Shown here in pieces: positions 21,221 to 33,432 of a DNA stretch of 64,000 nucleotides. Numbering within the stretch: the first letter of the stretch is position 1; each line of letters begins with the position of its first letter. Made by a program: the position numbers and the translations under genes. Source of the DNA: Coniochaeta sp. PMI_546 (lineage: Eukaryota > Ascomycota > Sordariomycetes > Coniochaetales > Coniochaetaceae); the NCBI GenBank assembly GCA_021432605.1, contig MU271161.1, positions 248,001 through 312,000 on the forward strand. Direction: 5' to 3'. The notes under the pieces were generated by a model. The model was not told the DNA's origin, made no database searches, and saw only the letters and a program-made list of their open reading frames with translations.

Positions 21221-23271
21221 TTACACCGACACGGAAGCATCAGAATGCTTCTCTCCTTCAGCATGCTCAAACAGTCCGGCGTTACCACCCGCTGCCAACG
21301 GCTTGCCATCGGCACCGAGCCCGCCCTGGTGCGCAATGCTCAGCCGCTCACGGAAGGTGCTCGTCGGCTTCCAGTGGGTGCTCTTGTGGGCGACAGTGAC
21401 CTCCTGGTACATGGTGTCGATCTCCTCGAGCGTCAGACCCTTGGTCTCGTAGATGAAGAAGTAGGTGAAGGCGATGCACAGGAAGCAGCAGCCGAACCAG
21501 ATGAAGAAGATCTTGCTCTGCAGGTTCGCGTACCCTTCGCCGTAGTTGACGAGGTACGGGGTGCTGTAGGCGATTGCCCAGTTGAGGAGCCACTAAAGCA
21601 TACACACGTTAGCTAATTGTTCAGGCCTTGTCTCGCGTAAGTCATCTTTTGATAGTGTATACGAAGGTCACGAGTGATCCTCGGATTCGCCATCGAAAGA
21701 ATAGCAATGATGTCGACGGCTGATCCCCAATGCGGGGAAAGCTTGGCATGCATGAGAGATCACGAGAATTCGGGGGTCGCCGACGCTGACCACCCTCAAT
21801 TCATGACCTCCCGAAAGCCACCATCGTCATAGCATATCTGTCTCCAGAAGAAAACGCGGGGAAAATTCAATGCAGAGAAAGAAAGTGTAAAACTTACGTT
21901 TGTGGCAGTCGTCATAGACAGGCCCTTAGCACGGAACTTCAGGGGGAAGATCTCGCCCGTGACGACCCATCCCAGGGGACCCCATGTAGAGGCAAAGAAG
22001 AAGATGAAGATGCAAACAAAGGCAACGCCGGCTTTTTGTGCCGCCACATTGTAGACCAGGATGTTTCCGTCCGCGTCTTGGCCTGTGGTAGTGGTTCCCA
22101 GGACAGCGACGAGCAGCTGGCTCACTGCCATGCCGACGGCACCCCAGAGCAGAAGGGGGCGACGTCCCCACTTATCGATAAAGTAGAGGCCCGGAATCGT
22201 AGAGGCCACGTTTACGGCCGACGTAATCATGGAGATGGTGAAGGAGTTTTGAATTCCGGAGTTCTTGAAGTACTGGGTGCCGTAGTAGAAGATAAAGTTG
22301 ATGCCGGTCAGCTGCTGTAGGGCTTGAAGACCCATACCCGTGAGTTGCCTTTTCCTCATGCCGGTGCGGAAGCAGTCGATATAGCTGGCCTTGCCCAGGC
22401 TCATCTCGTAGTCGTGGTTGGCCTTGATCTCGGCCAATTCGTCCTGGATGCTAGGGTGGTCCGCAGGGAGGCGCCTGAGGATTCCCAACGAGCGAGCAGC
22501 CCTGTCCATCCTGCCCTGCTTGATGAGGAACCGGGGGGTCTCGGGTAGCAAGAACATTCCGACGATAAGAATGAGGGCCCAAGCGAACTGGACTGCGATA
22601 GGAATGCGATACGAGCCCGTGTCCTGGCGGTCGTGGGTGGAATTGTCCACGATGGCGGCAAGAAGCAGTCCAATGGTGATGGCGAACTGATAAGCACCCA
22701 CGATGGCGCCGCGGATCCATTTTGGTGCCGTCTCTGACTGGTATAAGGGAACTACAGACCATCGTTAGAAAAGCTGCAACAATAACTACTTTTGAGAAGC
22801 GGAAAACATACTCAGAGCGGAGATCAAACCGACACCGAAGCCGGCAAAAAAGCGGCCGGCAAGGAATAGGTCAAGACCGGTAGAGGCAACTTGGAGGACG
22901 ACTCCTAGGTTGAAAACCCAGGCTGAGACGATGAGAGACCACCGACGACCGATTCTGTCAGCGATAAAGGGTGAGGAGAGAGCGCCGAAAAATGTGCCGG
23001 CGGAGAGGATAGAGACGACAGCCGATGACTGCGCAGGTGTGATGTCGAGATGGCCCTTGTTATTTACGTAGCCGGTTGAGAAGAGGTTCATCCAGTAGTC
23101 CATGGCTAGAATGCCAGAAATGGTGCCCGTGTCATAGCCGAAGAGGACACCTCCGAAGGCGACGAAGGCTCCTATGCAGATGGCTGGCCATGCTGCTCCA
23201 GCTTCTTCCTCTGGCTTGATCTTCTTGATGGGTACCTTGACCGGTATGGCCTTTTTGTGAAAGAGACCCAT
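21221..23271 (-). CDS. MFS sugar (hexose) transporter
   Basis: Predicted exons 23271-22812, 22751-21898 and 21592-21221; 561 residues. The second intron is long for this window (305 nt). The start at 23271 (MGLFHKKAIPVKVP) is preferred over an in-frame Met nine codons upstream. Twelve membrane segments are expected. Sugar porter signatures are clear: FGYDTGTISG in helix 1, DRIGRR between helices 2 and 3, PETPRFLI at the end of helix 6, QQLTGINFIFYYGTQYF in helix 7, DKWGRRPLL between helices 8 and 9, and YETKGLTLEEID after helix 12. This set matches fungal hexose transporters of the high-affinity group. It imports monosaccharides by proton symport or facilitated diffusion at the plasma membrane and fits beside the secreted polysaccharide-degrading enzymes. 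Confidence 0.95.
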
Positions 23272-26200
23272 GGTGCTGCTATTTACTGTCTTGGGCACTT
23301 TTATGGATGTGGTTGATTTTGTTGCGATGTATTGAGTGCAAGGTGCCCGAACATTTAGTTGGGGGGGGATATGTTTGATGTTGAGACTGGAATGACACGA
23401 TGTGGACTAATGGTGGGCAGGAGAGGAAGTTTATAATATGTTTGTCTACGGATCCGTAGACGCAGATGCAGATCCAGACCTCCACGAACGTCACAGACTC
23501 TAGTAGAAAGCAGGTGTTACGTCGTCACCATGTTTTAGTCAAAGGCTGGTGACGAGCAGAGGCAACAAAATCTTGGAAGTACACCTGACCGGACTCGGGG
23601 TTTGGTGCGTGCGCTCCGGGGTAGACTTGAGTACCTGACGGAGCTGAGGCTGGGGCAAGGCCTGACCAGACTGGAGCCGGAAAAGGACCGACTACTGTGC
23701 CTTATGTCTCTTGACAACTCGTGCGAGATCCGCTCTGCTGTTCGCGATTGTCCTGCTCGTAAATTCCTTGTAAGCGGAAGTGAGAGCCACTGTGGGCTAC
23801 AGACCACCAGTAAAGTCGCATTGCGAGTCAGTACCAGCAGAAAGACAAAAAGTACACGAGTTATTGTGGTAGGTTTTCCTACCACACTTCTCCGCGACGA
23901 AAGGAGATGAGGGTGCGGCTGCAGCATCGGTTGGGGTGCAGGACGATCCTCTTGGAACCAACTAATCACATCACTGGGCAGATACACCAAGGTAAAGGCA
24001 GCCTAAGGTAGGTAGGTAGATGGACGAAGTTGGGGACGCAACCGCCTGCCCAGAGATGTTCCACCGACCCATGACCTGTGTCCGCTTCCAGAGAAGCCGG
24101 CCCTGTGCGGTTCTGTATCGGCCCTTCAGATCAGAACCGGGTGCGTATTCGAGTGTACTACACTAGCAAATACGGTTCGCAGCGTGCGGTCTGGATTGCG
24201 ATTTTGGATTGCGGTCGGAAATGCCAGAATGTGTCTGATCTGATGTTGGTGGTTCGTGCGTCCACAGTGGCATGCAAAAGCGGAAAACGTCTGGAACATC
24301 AAACCACACTAGCGGGTCCGGTACCTTTTAGCACGTGTACATAGGATGACTTCCCTGTCAATTGATCTTCGCAACTCTGGGAGGAACCTCAATCTTTCGA
24401 ATACCCAACTGAATAGCAGGATGCCGATTACTCCAGTAGCTGATATTTGATGCTACTACACTACTCCTACGTACTACAACACACACATACGCATATGCGA
24501 TCAACCTGGAAGCACAAGTCAAACTGTAATTTGAACTTGTGTAGTGCAGATCATATCGTACAGAGTTTCCAGGCGTTGCATCATCAACTGCAGATTGCGA
24601 CGTGTGCAATTGGTCCTAATCTCAGCCCTCCTGAACGAGGGTGTGAATGCGTGACGTCACTGCGCTCAAGTGCGGCGTGCTCCGCGGCCTTGTTCGCCCC
24701 CACCGTTGCAGCGATGTGACGATGCGGCTCTCCCGTAGTGTAGGCTTCTTAGCACTGCCAGTATTCCTTAGCAGGTTCTGTGCGGTCTCGTGACATGGTT
24801 CGTCCACTGATAGAACACAAGGAACGTACATTGAAATTCGCCTCTCTCTTCCGTCAAACCCGCGTGAAGGAAAGCATACAAATGGTCACGATGGCGTCAT
24901 TGTCGATTTTGCGTTTGACAGCATGCATATTCTGGTAGATCTCTGAAGCAAGGCCATGATGGATGAGAAACGCATCTCTTCCGTTGGTCGGAGCGGAAGG
25001 GTATGCCGCTCCTGGTGATTTGTTGGACACCGGCCGGCGGCTGCCGTCTCCACCGGCGTAGCACTGCCGGTCCAGCTGGGCTGCTGCGTGTACCGCACAG
25101 TACACGTGTCGCCAGTAACACATGGGTTTTGAGCCGCAACTCCAACGTCGTACCCGTGCTGGACCCTGGTGATCTCCTTCTGTTACCACGGTACTTCGGC
25201 AGTAGACTATGTATAGGTAGCTTCTACGAATCTTTCTATGTAGATAGTCCTGATAGCCTATTGCTAAATGCCGGATCTTCCATGCCAATCGTTGTTTGCC
25301 CCCTGAGTCTCACATGACAAGATAAAGAGCAATTCATGGTGCATGCAGATAACACTCTGCACTACATTCGCGTACAACATGGCAGATTCCGTCCGATATC
25401 GACAGGCGGCACTCTCGGACTTATTCAAGTTGACTCGACAACTTTGTCGCCCCAGTATCGTGGTCCACCAGGTACCTCGGCCATTCTTCGGATATGATCC
25501 ACAGCCCACCAGACACTTCCGGCCACTACAAGTCATTTGAATCCACAGTAGGCAAGAAAATAACTCGACAGGTCATCTGAAGAGTTTCTGTTCCACTCGA
25601 CTGACAGACAGGACAGATAAGACTCCGGTAAGGCGGCAGCACAGCAACTGATGATGTTCTACAACGGCCATAGCGACCGACGGTATCATTCGGTGTCGTA
25701 CGGTAATACTAGTAGTCCGTGACTCCTTCAACGCGCCCGGCGCTGAAGCGAGGCCACCGAAGCCGCTCAATGACAGAGCATCACTAATCGTAACTTCTTG
25801 TCCCGTATGCCACGGAATGGACTGGGACGGGATACTGTGCGCTTACCAACCAATCCCTAGCATCCGCACAAGCATGACAGAGTGCATCGATGCCCCGATA
25901 TGTCTCCCCTTTTCCTGGTTTCAAGTAAACTCAGGGTGTGGATAACGTGGAGAGAGCAGACCCATTTCCCCATCTGATCGAGGCTCGTCCTGATTGTGAT
26001 GAGCAGAAGAAAAGGGGGAAGATAAAGGATTTCTGATCTGGGGAGCGGGAAGCGGACCGGATGCTCTGCTTGGAGTGAAGAATGGGTTATCAATCCTGCT
26101 AGAAATGTCAACAACTTAATAAGAATTATTTTGACAGGAAGACCTCATCACCGTGTAAGGCCAAAAAAGAAAAGCCTGCGTATTCCTATGCTATCCGCCT

Positions 26201-26313
26201 GCGTGTCGTGCTTCCAAATATCTTAGACTCCATAACAAACGGTACAGTGCCTGGCGCCCGCACATGCTTGCCAATGCTCTCACCATTCACCTCCAACTAT
26301 ATTTCGCGAGCAC
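23272..26313. other. 3-kb stretch without a recognisable gene
   Basis: Short open frames only, none with a family motif. The left end is the promoter of the sugar transporter. No repeats longer than a short GGTAGGTAGGTAG run near 24.01 kb are visible. Confidence 0.5.
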
Positions 26314-27715
26314 CTATAAGCTTGCCTGAGCGGCTCTCAGACTCCCAACAACCGTTAGCGACAGCAGCGGCGAAATCAAATACGCGAGCTACAACTTGTT
26401 AGCAAGCAGATCATCACCAGAGAGGCTTGCATAGAGAGGAACTCACCGTCAACAGTCGACTGATATTATGCTCCTCCTCCTCACTGCCGCCACTGACCTG
26501 AATCAGTGTCACGAGCTTCATAGCTGGCGGGCCAGTCGGCATCATCATGAGTGTGAACCACAGCATAGGGTCATCACCCAAGAGGTCCGTCCGGCTCGCA
26601 ACCGCGTAGATCAACGCAATCGACGCGGCCGGCCAGAGCACGAACCGGACACCCAAGATAAAACTCCACGTCCCCCACGGTATCTTCTTGAGGGTTGATC
26701 TGTCCATCTTCTCGTTCTGCATGCTCGAAAACAGCGCCACGCCCGCCACCACCACGGGCAGAGGTACGAACAACCCGCCGATGTTCTTGAGGGACGAGGT
26801 CAGCCAGGCGGTGAATATGCCGCCGTCCTGCGAGTCAGCGAAGAACGCCTTGTGTAAGGCGGGCGTCAGGCCAATGACAGCGCCTAGAATGGCGCCGAGT
26901 AGAGGCGCGTTGAAGAAGTCCGAGATGAAGAGCAGCCACCACCTCGTGCGAGGGCCGAGGCGGTTCCACCTCGACTTGGGGATGATGGACGCGCGCCGGT
27001 CCGGGATGAGATCGGATGGCTTGTTGATGGAAGGGAAGAAGGAGTTCATGCCGAAGGGGTCGTGGAACTCCACCGAACCCCTGGTACCCAGCAGTCCAGT
27101 CTGCTCGTTCGCTTCCTCGTCGCGGTCAGCTGCGCCGTCGGTGTCGGCCGGCTCCTCTTGGTCCTTGTCGTCCTCCTCCTCCGCCTCTGGCGCGTGCTCG
27201 GAGTCAATGAGCCGCGGACCGACAGCGAACGTCAGACAGCTAGACACCGTCGCATACACGAGAAAGTACGACTTGGCACGCTCGATCGCATCCTTGGTAC
27301 TCTCATCCGTCACGATGAGGCTCTGCAATATCCCGGTCTCGCTCAGCGCCTGAATCAGCAACAGCGGATAGCTAGTCGTGTTGTTGAACATGATGGCGAC
27401 CGTAGTCCACTCCGGCATCTTCAGCACAAAGTGAGCGAATATGCCGATGAGGAAGGACACTATGTGCGTCGCGATGGCCCACAGAAGGATGATGCCGTAG
27501 CGGGAGGCCGAGCTGGCGTGCAGCTCCGAGCCGATCTTGGTGAGGAGCAACGCCGGCAAGAACATGCGGACGCATATCTTGGATATGGCTTTGGTGTTGT
27601 CTGTGCTGAGCAGCTTGAGCTTGGCTGCGATGCCGCCGTAGAAGATGACGAGCAGCACCGAGAGCGAGGCCTGGATGGCGCCCAGGAAGGACTCGAGAAG
27701 ACCTGTTGGAGCCAT
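26314..27715 (-). CDS. auxin-efflux-carrier-type membrane transporter (PF03547)
   Basis: Predicted exons 27715-26447 and 26388-26314, intron of 58 nt, phase 0; 447 residues. The start at 27715 (MAPTGLLESFLGAIQASLSV) fits the usual beginning of helix 1; an upstream in-frame codon has no family support. N-terminal half: about five hydrophobic segments, including KICVRMFLPALLLTKIG and a helix broken by NNTTSYPLLLIQAL, the crossover motif of the family. A central hydrophilic loop of about 100 residues is rich in Asp and Glu. The C-terminal half has helices around APLLGAILGAVIGL, PLPVVVAGVALF and MMMPTGPPAMKL, the second crossover. Exon 2 encodes the last helix (LAYLISPLLSLTVVGS). Fungal members sit in the ER or plasma membrane; the substrate is unknown and need not be auxin. 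Confidence 0.93.
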
Positions 27716-28526
27716 TTTCACCAGCACTTCTGCAGCAGCGATTGCATAGAATCTCGACAAGAACTAGCAACGACCACCAAGATGGGATCGTTGTTTGGCG
27801 ACAAAATGAATGTCGTCGCGAACCGGTGATGATATGAGCGATTGACGTCAATGATGTCAGTTGTTAAGACCCCTACCACAGTTGGTCCTTAGCGCCATCT
27901 CCAGCGGGGGAATAGGGCGCTAAATATTAGAACGTAAGCCACCAAATCGCGAAATCGCATGGCGTCCAGTCAAGCGAAGCGACTTGCATTTATATTCCTT
28001 ACCTTCGACATTGATCCGGTACGATTCAACCAGCGTTGCTTAGTTACGGATCACGGCTTCGATAGAGCCCAGATTGCCCTCTCAGTGGCAAAGTTTTTAC
28101 CCTTGCTTTGAGTATGCTCACCAGCGTCACAGCTGAATATCCCTCCTGATCTAGCTCGGCCTTCAGATGAAGTGCCTCTACACTTGACAAGAGCCGCATG
28201 TAAGACCATCTATCGCTATACCTTTTCAGGGTTCCACATCTCAAAGTAGCACAGGCAGTTGATAGACGTGCAAAGAACGGGCCTATGCCACCTCGGTAGA
28301 CATCCAGCTGAAGGGGAGTTCCTCTTGGATTTTGACTGCTTAGGAGAAGATATGATGGAACGGCGTCGTGTTCTCGCGCCGTCTCCAAAACTGTATTAAG
28401 GAGCTGCAACTCGTGCTTGTCATTCACAATGACAGGTATAAGACTATGAGCTAGAAAAGGCAGATGCACCTGAACAACCGCAGCAGCATGCCACTGTAGA
28501 AAGCATTCAAGTAGACAATGTTATCG
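27716..28526. other. intergenic between transporter and monooxygenase genes
   Basis: 811 bases: promoter of the minus-strand transporter gene on the left side and 3' end of the monooxygenase gene on the right. An unexplained long minus-strand frame lies inside and is listed separately. Confidence 0.4.
28044..28510 (-). pseudogene. unassigned open frame or gene remnant
   Basis: A minus-strand frame stays open for about 155 codons, ending at 28044, with no ATG that would start it near its 5' end (the frame opens just after a stop near 28511). The product has normal amino-acid composition: short stretches read TARERHDAVPSYLLLSS-like text, GGIGPFFARLSTACATLRC and DRWSYMRLLSSVEALHLKAEL. I do not recognise a family. 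It begins right after the monooxygenase stop (28527) but in another frame, so it is not an extension of that protein. It may be the 3' exon of a lost gene, a real gene with an unseen upstream exon, or chance. Confidence 0.3.
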
Positions 28527-30666
28527 TCACTCATGGTGTACACCATTGACGCCATTCACCATCTTCGTCGCCTTTACCTTGGGAGGCTCAAGGACACTCA
28601 TCAGTAACTCATAGATGGTCGCATAGATGTAGAACATCAAGCTGATGGGACCAAAGATCATCATCGGTAGAGCCGACAGCGAGAAGTGTCCTAGAACCAA
28701 ATATCAGCCACATGTCAAGATACTTCGGATCCTTCCCGAATGTTACCACCACCACAACCCGCCGAAGAGCACGGAAAGAGAACTCACCAAAAAATACGCC
28801 CCTCCTAGCAACAGTCTGCCATAGCTCGTCGGCAAGCACGTCAACAGCCCCCTCCCACTTCCACGGCCCCCTCAGCCTAAACTTGGTATTGAAGTTCGCC
28901 CCGAGCGCCCACGTAAGCGGCAGGCGGTACACCCTGTTACCGCCCGCCACCAGCCCCAGGCCCACAACCTCCAGCGCGCCCGGCGCAGAGTCCATGTCCA
29001 GCGCGAGCTGGTAGGCGTACGACTCGTGGTCGACGCCGTACTGCACCCTCGACTCGGGCGGATGCAGCAGGCGGTAGTGCGGCTCGTCGTCGGGAGTCAG
29101 GGGCCGCGGTATGCGCTGCGGGGCGACGAGGTGGAGGACCCACAGCTGGGCTTGCATCTCGCTCAGGGGCGGGATGGCCCCCAGAGAGGGACGGATGAAG
29201 CCCAGGAATGCGACGGTCGGGTCGTCGCGGTGCCAGATGTCGCGGACGTTGGCTTCGGCGGCGGTGTGGTAGGGTTTGGCGGACTTGTTGGCCGCGTTGT
29301 CGAGGAAGGGGAAGACCTGCTTGTACCCCGTGCAGAAGACGACGATGTCGGGCTTGACGTTGGAGTCCTTCATGCGCTCGTACTCCGGGCGGTTGTTGTT
29401 GCGGAAGTGAACGACGCCGTTGTCGTCTATATACTCTGGCCATGGGGCGAGGTCGATCTGGCGGCCGTCTGTGTCGACGGGCGGGATGGCGATGATGGCG
29501 GAGCGGACTTTTTCGAGGAGTGACTTTTGCTTGGGCCGGTAAGGGGCACTAACGTAGGGGCCGGCTTTGTTGGATTTGTTGAAGAAGACTGCAGCGGTAT
29601 GTCAGTAAAGTTCCAAGAACATGTTCCTGTAGCAGGGAGGGCTGAACCTACTCTTATCGGAGTCCTCGAGTCCAGGAGTGATACCGCCCACCCATTGGTC
29701 GAGGCCGTGAGTCGTCCCTGTGGTTGTCCACAGGATGGCCCTCACATACCAGTTGTAATACTTCCAAAGCAGGTTTGTCTTCCGCAGCCAAGGATGGATG
29801 TAAGCTGTGTCGAACAGGCTCGCCCGGCTGCTATCAACAGGGACTGGGAGTGTTTTCCTCGGCTTAGGTTTTCTGCCCAAGATAGGTAGTATGACTGGTG
29901 TCGGGTTCCGCTTCAGCTGCGTTAGCTACTGCCTCACGTATGTCACGATCTTGGTAGGGCGAACATTACCTTGGGCGCAAAATGGAACCCCTTTCGGTGG
30001 CATAATATCACTTGCTTTGTCGGAGAGGTGACGGCCAGGTATGCTACGTCTGCGCCTGTCTCGCCACTGCCGAGAACAAGGACGGTCTTGTCGATACCGA
30101 AGTCCTCCCGCTTCTTGAACTGCGAAGAGTGGAAGGTGACGGGGACCTTGTCTATACCCGGAATCTCGGGGATATTGGGAACCACATGAAGGCCGGAGCA
30201 GACGGCGATAGCATCGCACTCCCATCGGTCCTCGTTGCCATCCTTCTCGTAGACAACCGTATGACCTCCACTTGTTCGCCGTGACACAGACACGACTTTG
30301 GTCGACAGGTTGATGTGCGGCCATAAGTCGAAGTGGGTGCAGTAGTCGTTCAGGTATTCGACATAACGCTCCGCGCTCAGGAAGTCGGGATCATCTTCTC
30401 TAGGTCTCCAGTCCGAGAACGTGGTGAGTTGTTTGGATGAGACAAGCTAGGGCTGTGTCAGACTCGGTTCGCGTCTACCGACCTGATGTAAGGTAGCTTA
30501 CCTCTGCATCCTCATACACGCGGGCTACGAACGTCCCACCGATCTTAGCTTCACTCTCAAAGAGTCTAGCCTCGATCGGCTCCGTGCCGAGGAACTTATG
30601 CGCCGTGACAAGGTACTTCAGGGTCACGAGTCCCGAAGGACCGGCACCAACGACGGCAACGCGCAT
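28527..30666 (-). CDS. flavin-containing monooxygenase (FMO-like)
   Basis: Predicted exons 30666-30502, 30446-29970, 29916-29652, 29588-28788 and 28690-28527; 623 residues. The FAD-binding motif GAGPSG is at residues 8-13. The FMO identifying region is VTFHSSQFKKREDF, and the NADPH site is GSGETG right after it. A further conserved FCTGY is in exon 4 (VVFCTGYKQVFPF), and a RNPTP stretch follows the third splice. The enzyme uses NADPH and O2 to oxygenate N, S or ketone groups of small molecules. The last exon adds a hydrophobic stretch (LPMMIFGPISLMFYIYATIY), possibly a membrane anchor, and a hydrophilic tail ending in NGVNGVHHE. Length is greater than the human FMOs (about 530). No other secondary-metabolism gene lies next to it. 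Confidence 0.92.
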
Positions 30667-32378
30667 GTTGGTTGAGACGCGAGCGTGAGGGAACGAACCT
30701 AAACAATCCCTGAATCCCTGAATCACAGCTAACAAGGTTACGCAGGGTAAAAAGAAAGCATGGGGACCCTTGAGAAGCCGGCAGGACGATGCGGGACGAA
30801 GAGGCGGTGGACGATGGGCCAGGCCGTTTTATCAGATCCGTCCTGTGCCCTCGACTCCACAGCAATAGCATCCACACCTCGCCACGTCCGTCCCGGGCAT
30901 CTCTCGCACATCAGCGTCCGGTAGCGGTCCTATACCTGGGAGGACTTTATTCCCAAAAGACATCCGACCTTGGTTTGCCATTGACGAGTTCCAAAGAGTG
31001 GCGATAACGGATGGCCCGATGGGACCCTGCTCAGTTGAGAGGCATGGCTTCGTATGTACTAGACCATGAAAACACCCCTGCCGCTCTAGTGCAAACCGTG
31101 CAGCCCGACTGCGAGTTGGTGGAGTCCTTCACCGCAGAGGTCAGAAGTCCAAGCATTGCCAGAGGTGGGACACCACGACGCGGCCACACAGAAGCTGCCA
31201 CGCCGGACCACCTCCCACACCTTGAACTGAACCTGCAGTAGTAGTGCCAGACCCCCGCAGAAGCAAACTTGCACATCTTCATTCACCGCCCCAGGAATGC
31301 CGTTGAATAGTTGGACTTGCCAAGGTCAGTAAGCTGGTATGGGCGCCGTCTGAGGCGTCAAAGGCCGGAGACGGCATGACCCGTGGACCTCACACCAGAA
31401 CGCCCTGCGGGCGCTGAAGTTAAGAACACAAGTGAAGCAAAGACAGACAATGAAAATACGAAAGTAGTCGACATTTATATGCTGAAAGTAGGCGAGGCAG
31501 ATGTAGCACCTCCAGATCTGCCTTCATCTTTTCCAGTGGTGACGATTCTAAAGGGAGGAACTGAAAGATTCCAACATCGGAACACCGCTCCACTGGAGTG
31601 GATGAGAAAGCCAACCTACCTCTTGAACCGCGGGGGCATCCGAGTCTTAGCCCACCCTTCCGGCCGAGTAAGTGGATGACTGGATCAAGATGCCCTCTCC
31701 TTTACCGAACACTCGGGTACAGTGGTCCTTGATTACATCGAAAAGAGTCTACTGCATCTTCTTGCTGGGGCGGTATCGGCTTCTTATGAAGACAAGCTTG
31801 TCGTCCCGGCTGGTCGTACAAGAACCAAATAACCCAGCATAACCTGGAGCTGGCAAAGCGCAAGGCCGCAGAACCTCATCTCATCCCAAAAAGATCGGGC
31901 CGCACCGCAGCTCGACCCCGCATTTCCGAACCCTCGCTCTGGTACCGAACTTCAACCTCGGACGTCATTGGGACTGGTTGTGGAAGATATCCACAGAACT
32001 TGTCATCTGACAAATGGTTATTCCTGTGGACCTGTGGAAGGATAACTTTGAAGAGTGGACAAAGATAAGGGTATACGATCGCCGTAGCGACTTACAAACG
32101 CTCACAATTGGCAGTCTGCCCCTGCTCTAGCCTGTTCACTCAGCGAGTAAACCCAGACCCAGGTAGGGGCTCCTTGACCATGGCGTGTGATTTTTGACGA
32201 CGTATTGCGTGTTATCCTCCGCCCTGTCCAAGTGAGGTTCTAGTTAGCTTCGAACACGTCAAGTTTTCAACAGAAAATTAGTGTGCGAGAAAGGAGCTGC
32301 CACAAACCATTTGCTCCAACCCCAACGGCAACCCGAGATAGCATATTGAGCAGTGACCGTGACCAAGACCAAACCTCG
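30667..32378. other. 1.7-kb stretch without a recognisable gene
   Basis: The left end is the promoter of the monooxygenase. The rest shows only short overlapping frames with no motif, including a 98-codon plus-strand frame near 31.4-31.7 kb lacking an ATG at its start. Confidence 0.5.
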
Positions 32379-33111
32379 TCACACACCGACAGGCGTCGTA
32401 TCCTCCTCTGGAATCCCCTCCCCAATAGCAACCCTCTCCTCAAAGCTCTTCCCCAGTCCACCCTTTCTCGTAGCCTCCCACTGCTTAAGTCCCAATCCCT
32501 CCCCCTCAAACTCAAACACCCGGTAATCCGCATTGTAGAACCAGCTCCCCGTCACGCCCTGCCTCATGAACCCGGAGTGGCTCACAACCACGATCGCCTT
32601 CTCGGGCCGCTCCCTCAGCTCGGCCAGAGCCTTCTGTGCCCTGCCCACGATAGCCTGCCTGTTATACGCATAGACCGCTCCCTTGGGGCTCGTCTTATCC
32701 GGATACACAGGATCCAGGGTCGAAAAGTCAATCATGGGAAACTCCTCTTTGAGGTCCTCGACGGGCGAGCCCGTATCGCACGGCTTAGCCGAGTTCTCCT
32801 GCCAGAGCGCGTTGGCTTGGATGGGCACACCTCTGTCCATCAGCCAGTCTAGGGATAGGATGGCGGTCTGGATTGTGCGGCGCATGGGGCTGACGATGAT
32901 GAGGCCTACGTCGAGGTCCTTGAGGGCCGTCTTCAGGTGCTCTCGTAGTTCGAGGCATTGCTTGAGGCCTGTGCCTGAGAGGTTTGGGTCCGGGAGGTGG
33001 TATTTTTGTGAGTCATGTCAGTCAAGAACTGGCTTGGAGAGGTGAAGGGGGTACTTATGATTCACGTTGTGCAATGCTTGGGCATGCCGGATGAGGACTA
33101 GAGTTGGAGGC
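32379..33111 (-). CDS. phosphoglycerate mutase-like histidine phosphatase, irregular first intron
   Basis: The start at 33111 opens MPPTLVLIRHAQALHNVNH, which carries the catalytic histidine motif (RHA). The rest of the protein is open from about 33005 to 32379 (KYHLPDPNLSGTGLKQC, then VGLIIVSPMRRTIQTA and the second catalytic histidine in VVVSHSGFMRQG), ending in a tail of about 60 residues. The two parts are in different frames. A donor AA/GTACCC follows NVNH, and a CTGAC branch motif is present, but no AG exists where the frame requires the acceptor (33005-33015): the sequence there is CACAAAAATACC. So either the intron is non-canonical, the acceptor is mutated and the gene is broken, or the assembly has an error. 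Family members are phosphatases or mutases of small phosphorylated compounds; the exact substrate is unknown. Confidence 0.7.
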
Positions 33112-33432
33112 ATGGTATAGATAAATATAGGAATAAGATGCGAGCGCAAGACTGAGACGAAGAGGGAATGACCGCGATCTATAATCTAATGTTCTAATTT
33201 ATAGTGGTTTTCATGAAGTCTACCTATGTACCATAATATGTTGACGAGGTGAAGGGGTGAAACCAACCGCCATACCAACCTGGAAATTGAATGCACTGTA
33301 TTGCACTGTGCTGTTCCACTTTTATTTTCCGAAGCTCAAGACGGCAACGACGACAACTTGAGCACCTCAGGATTCCACTGCTCTTCAACACCACAACTGT
33401 TACTCTAGCCCACGTCCTGTGCAGACGAAATC
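33112..33432. promoter_or_regulatory. divergent promoter, phosphatase (-) / CTNNBL1 (+)
   Basis: 321 bases between two start codons facing apart. It is AT-richer on the phosphatase side. No specific site is recognised. Confidence 0.45.
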
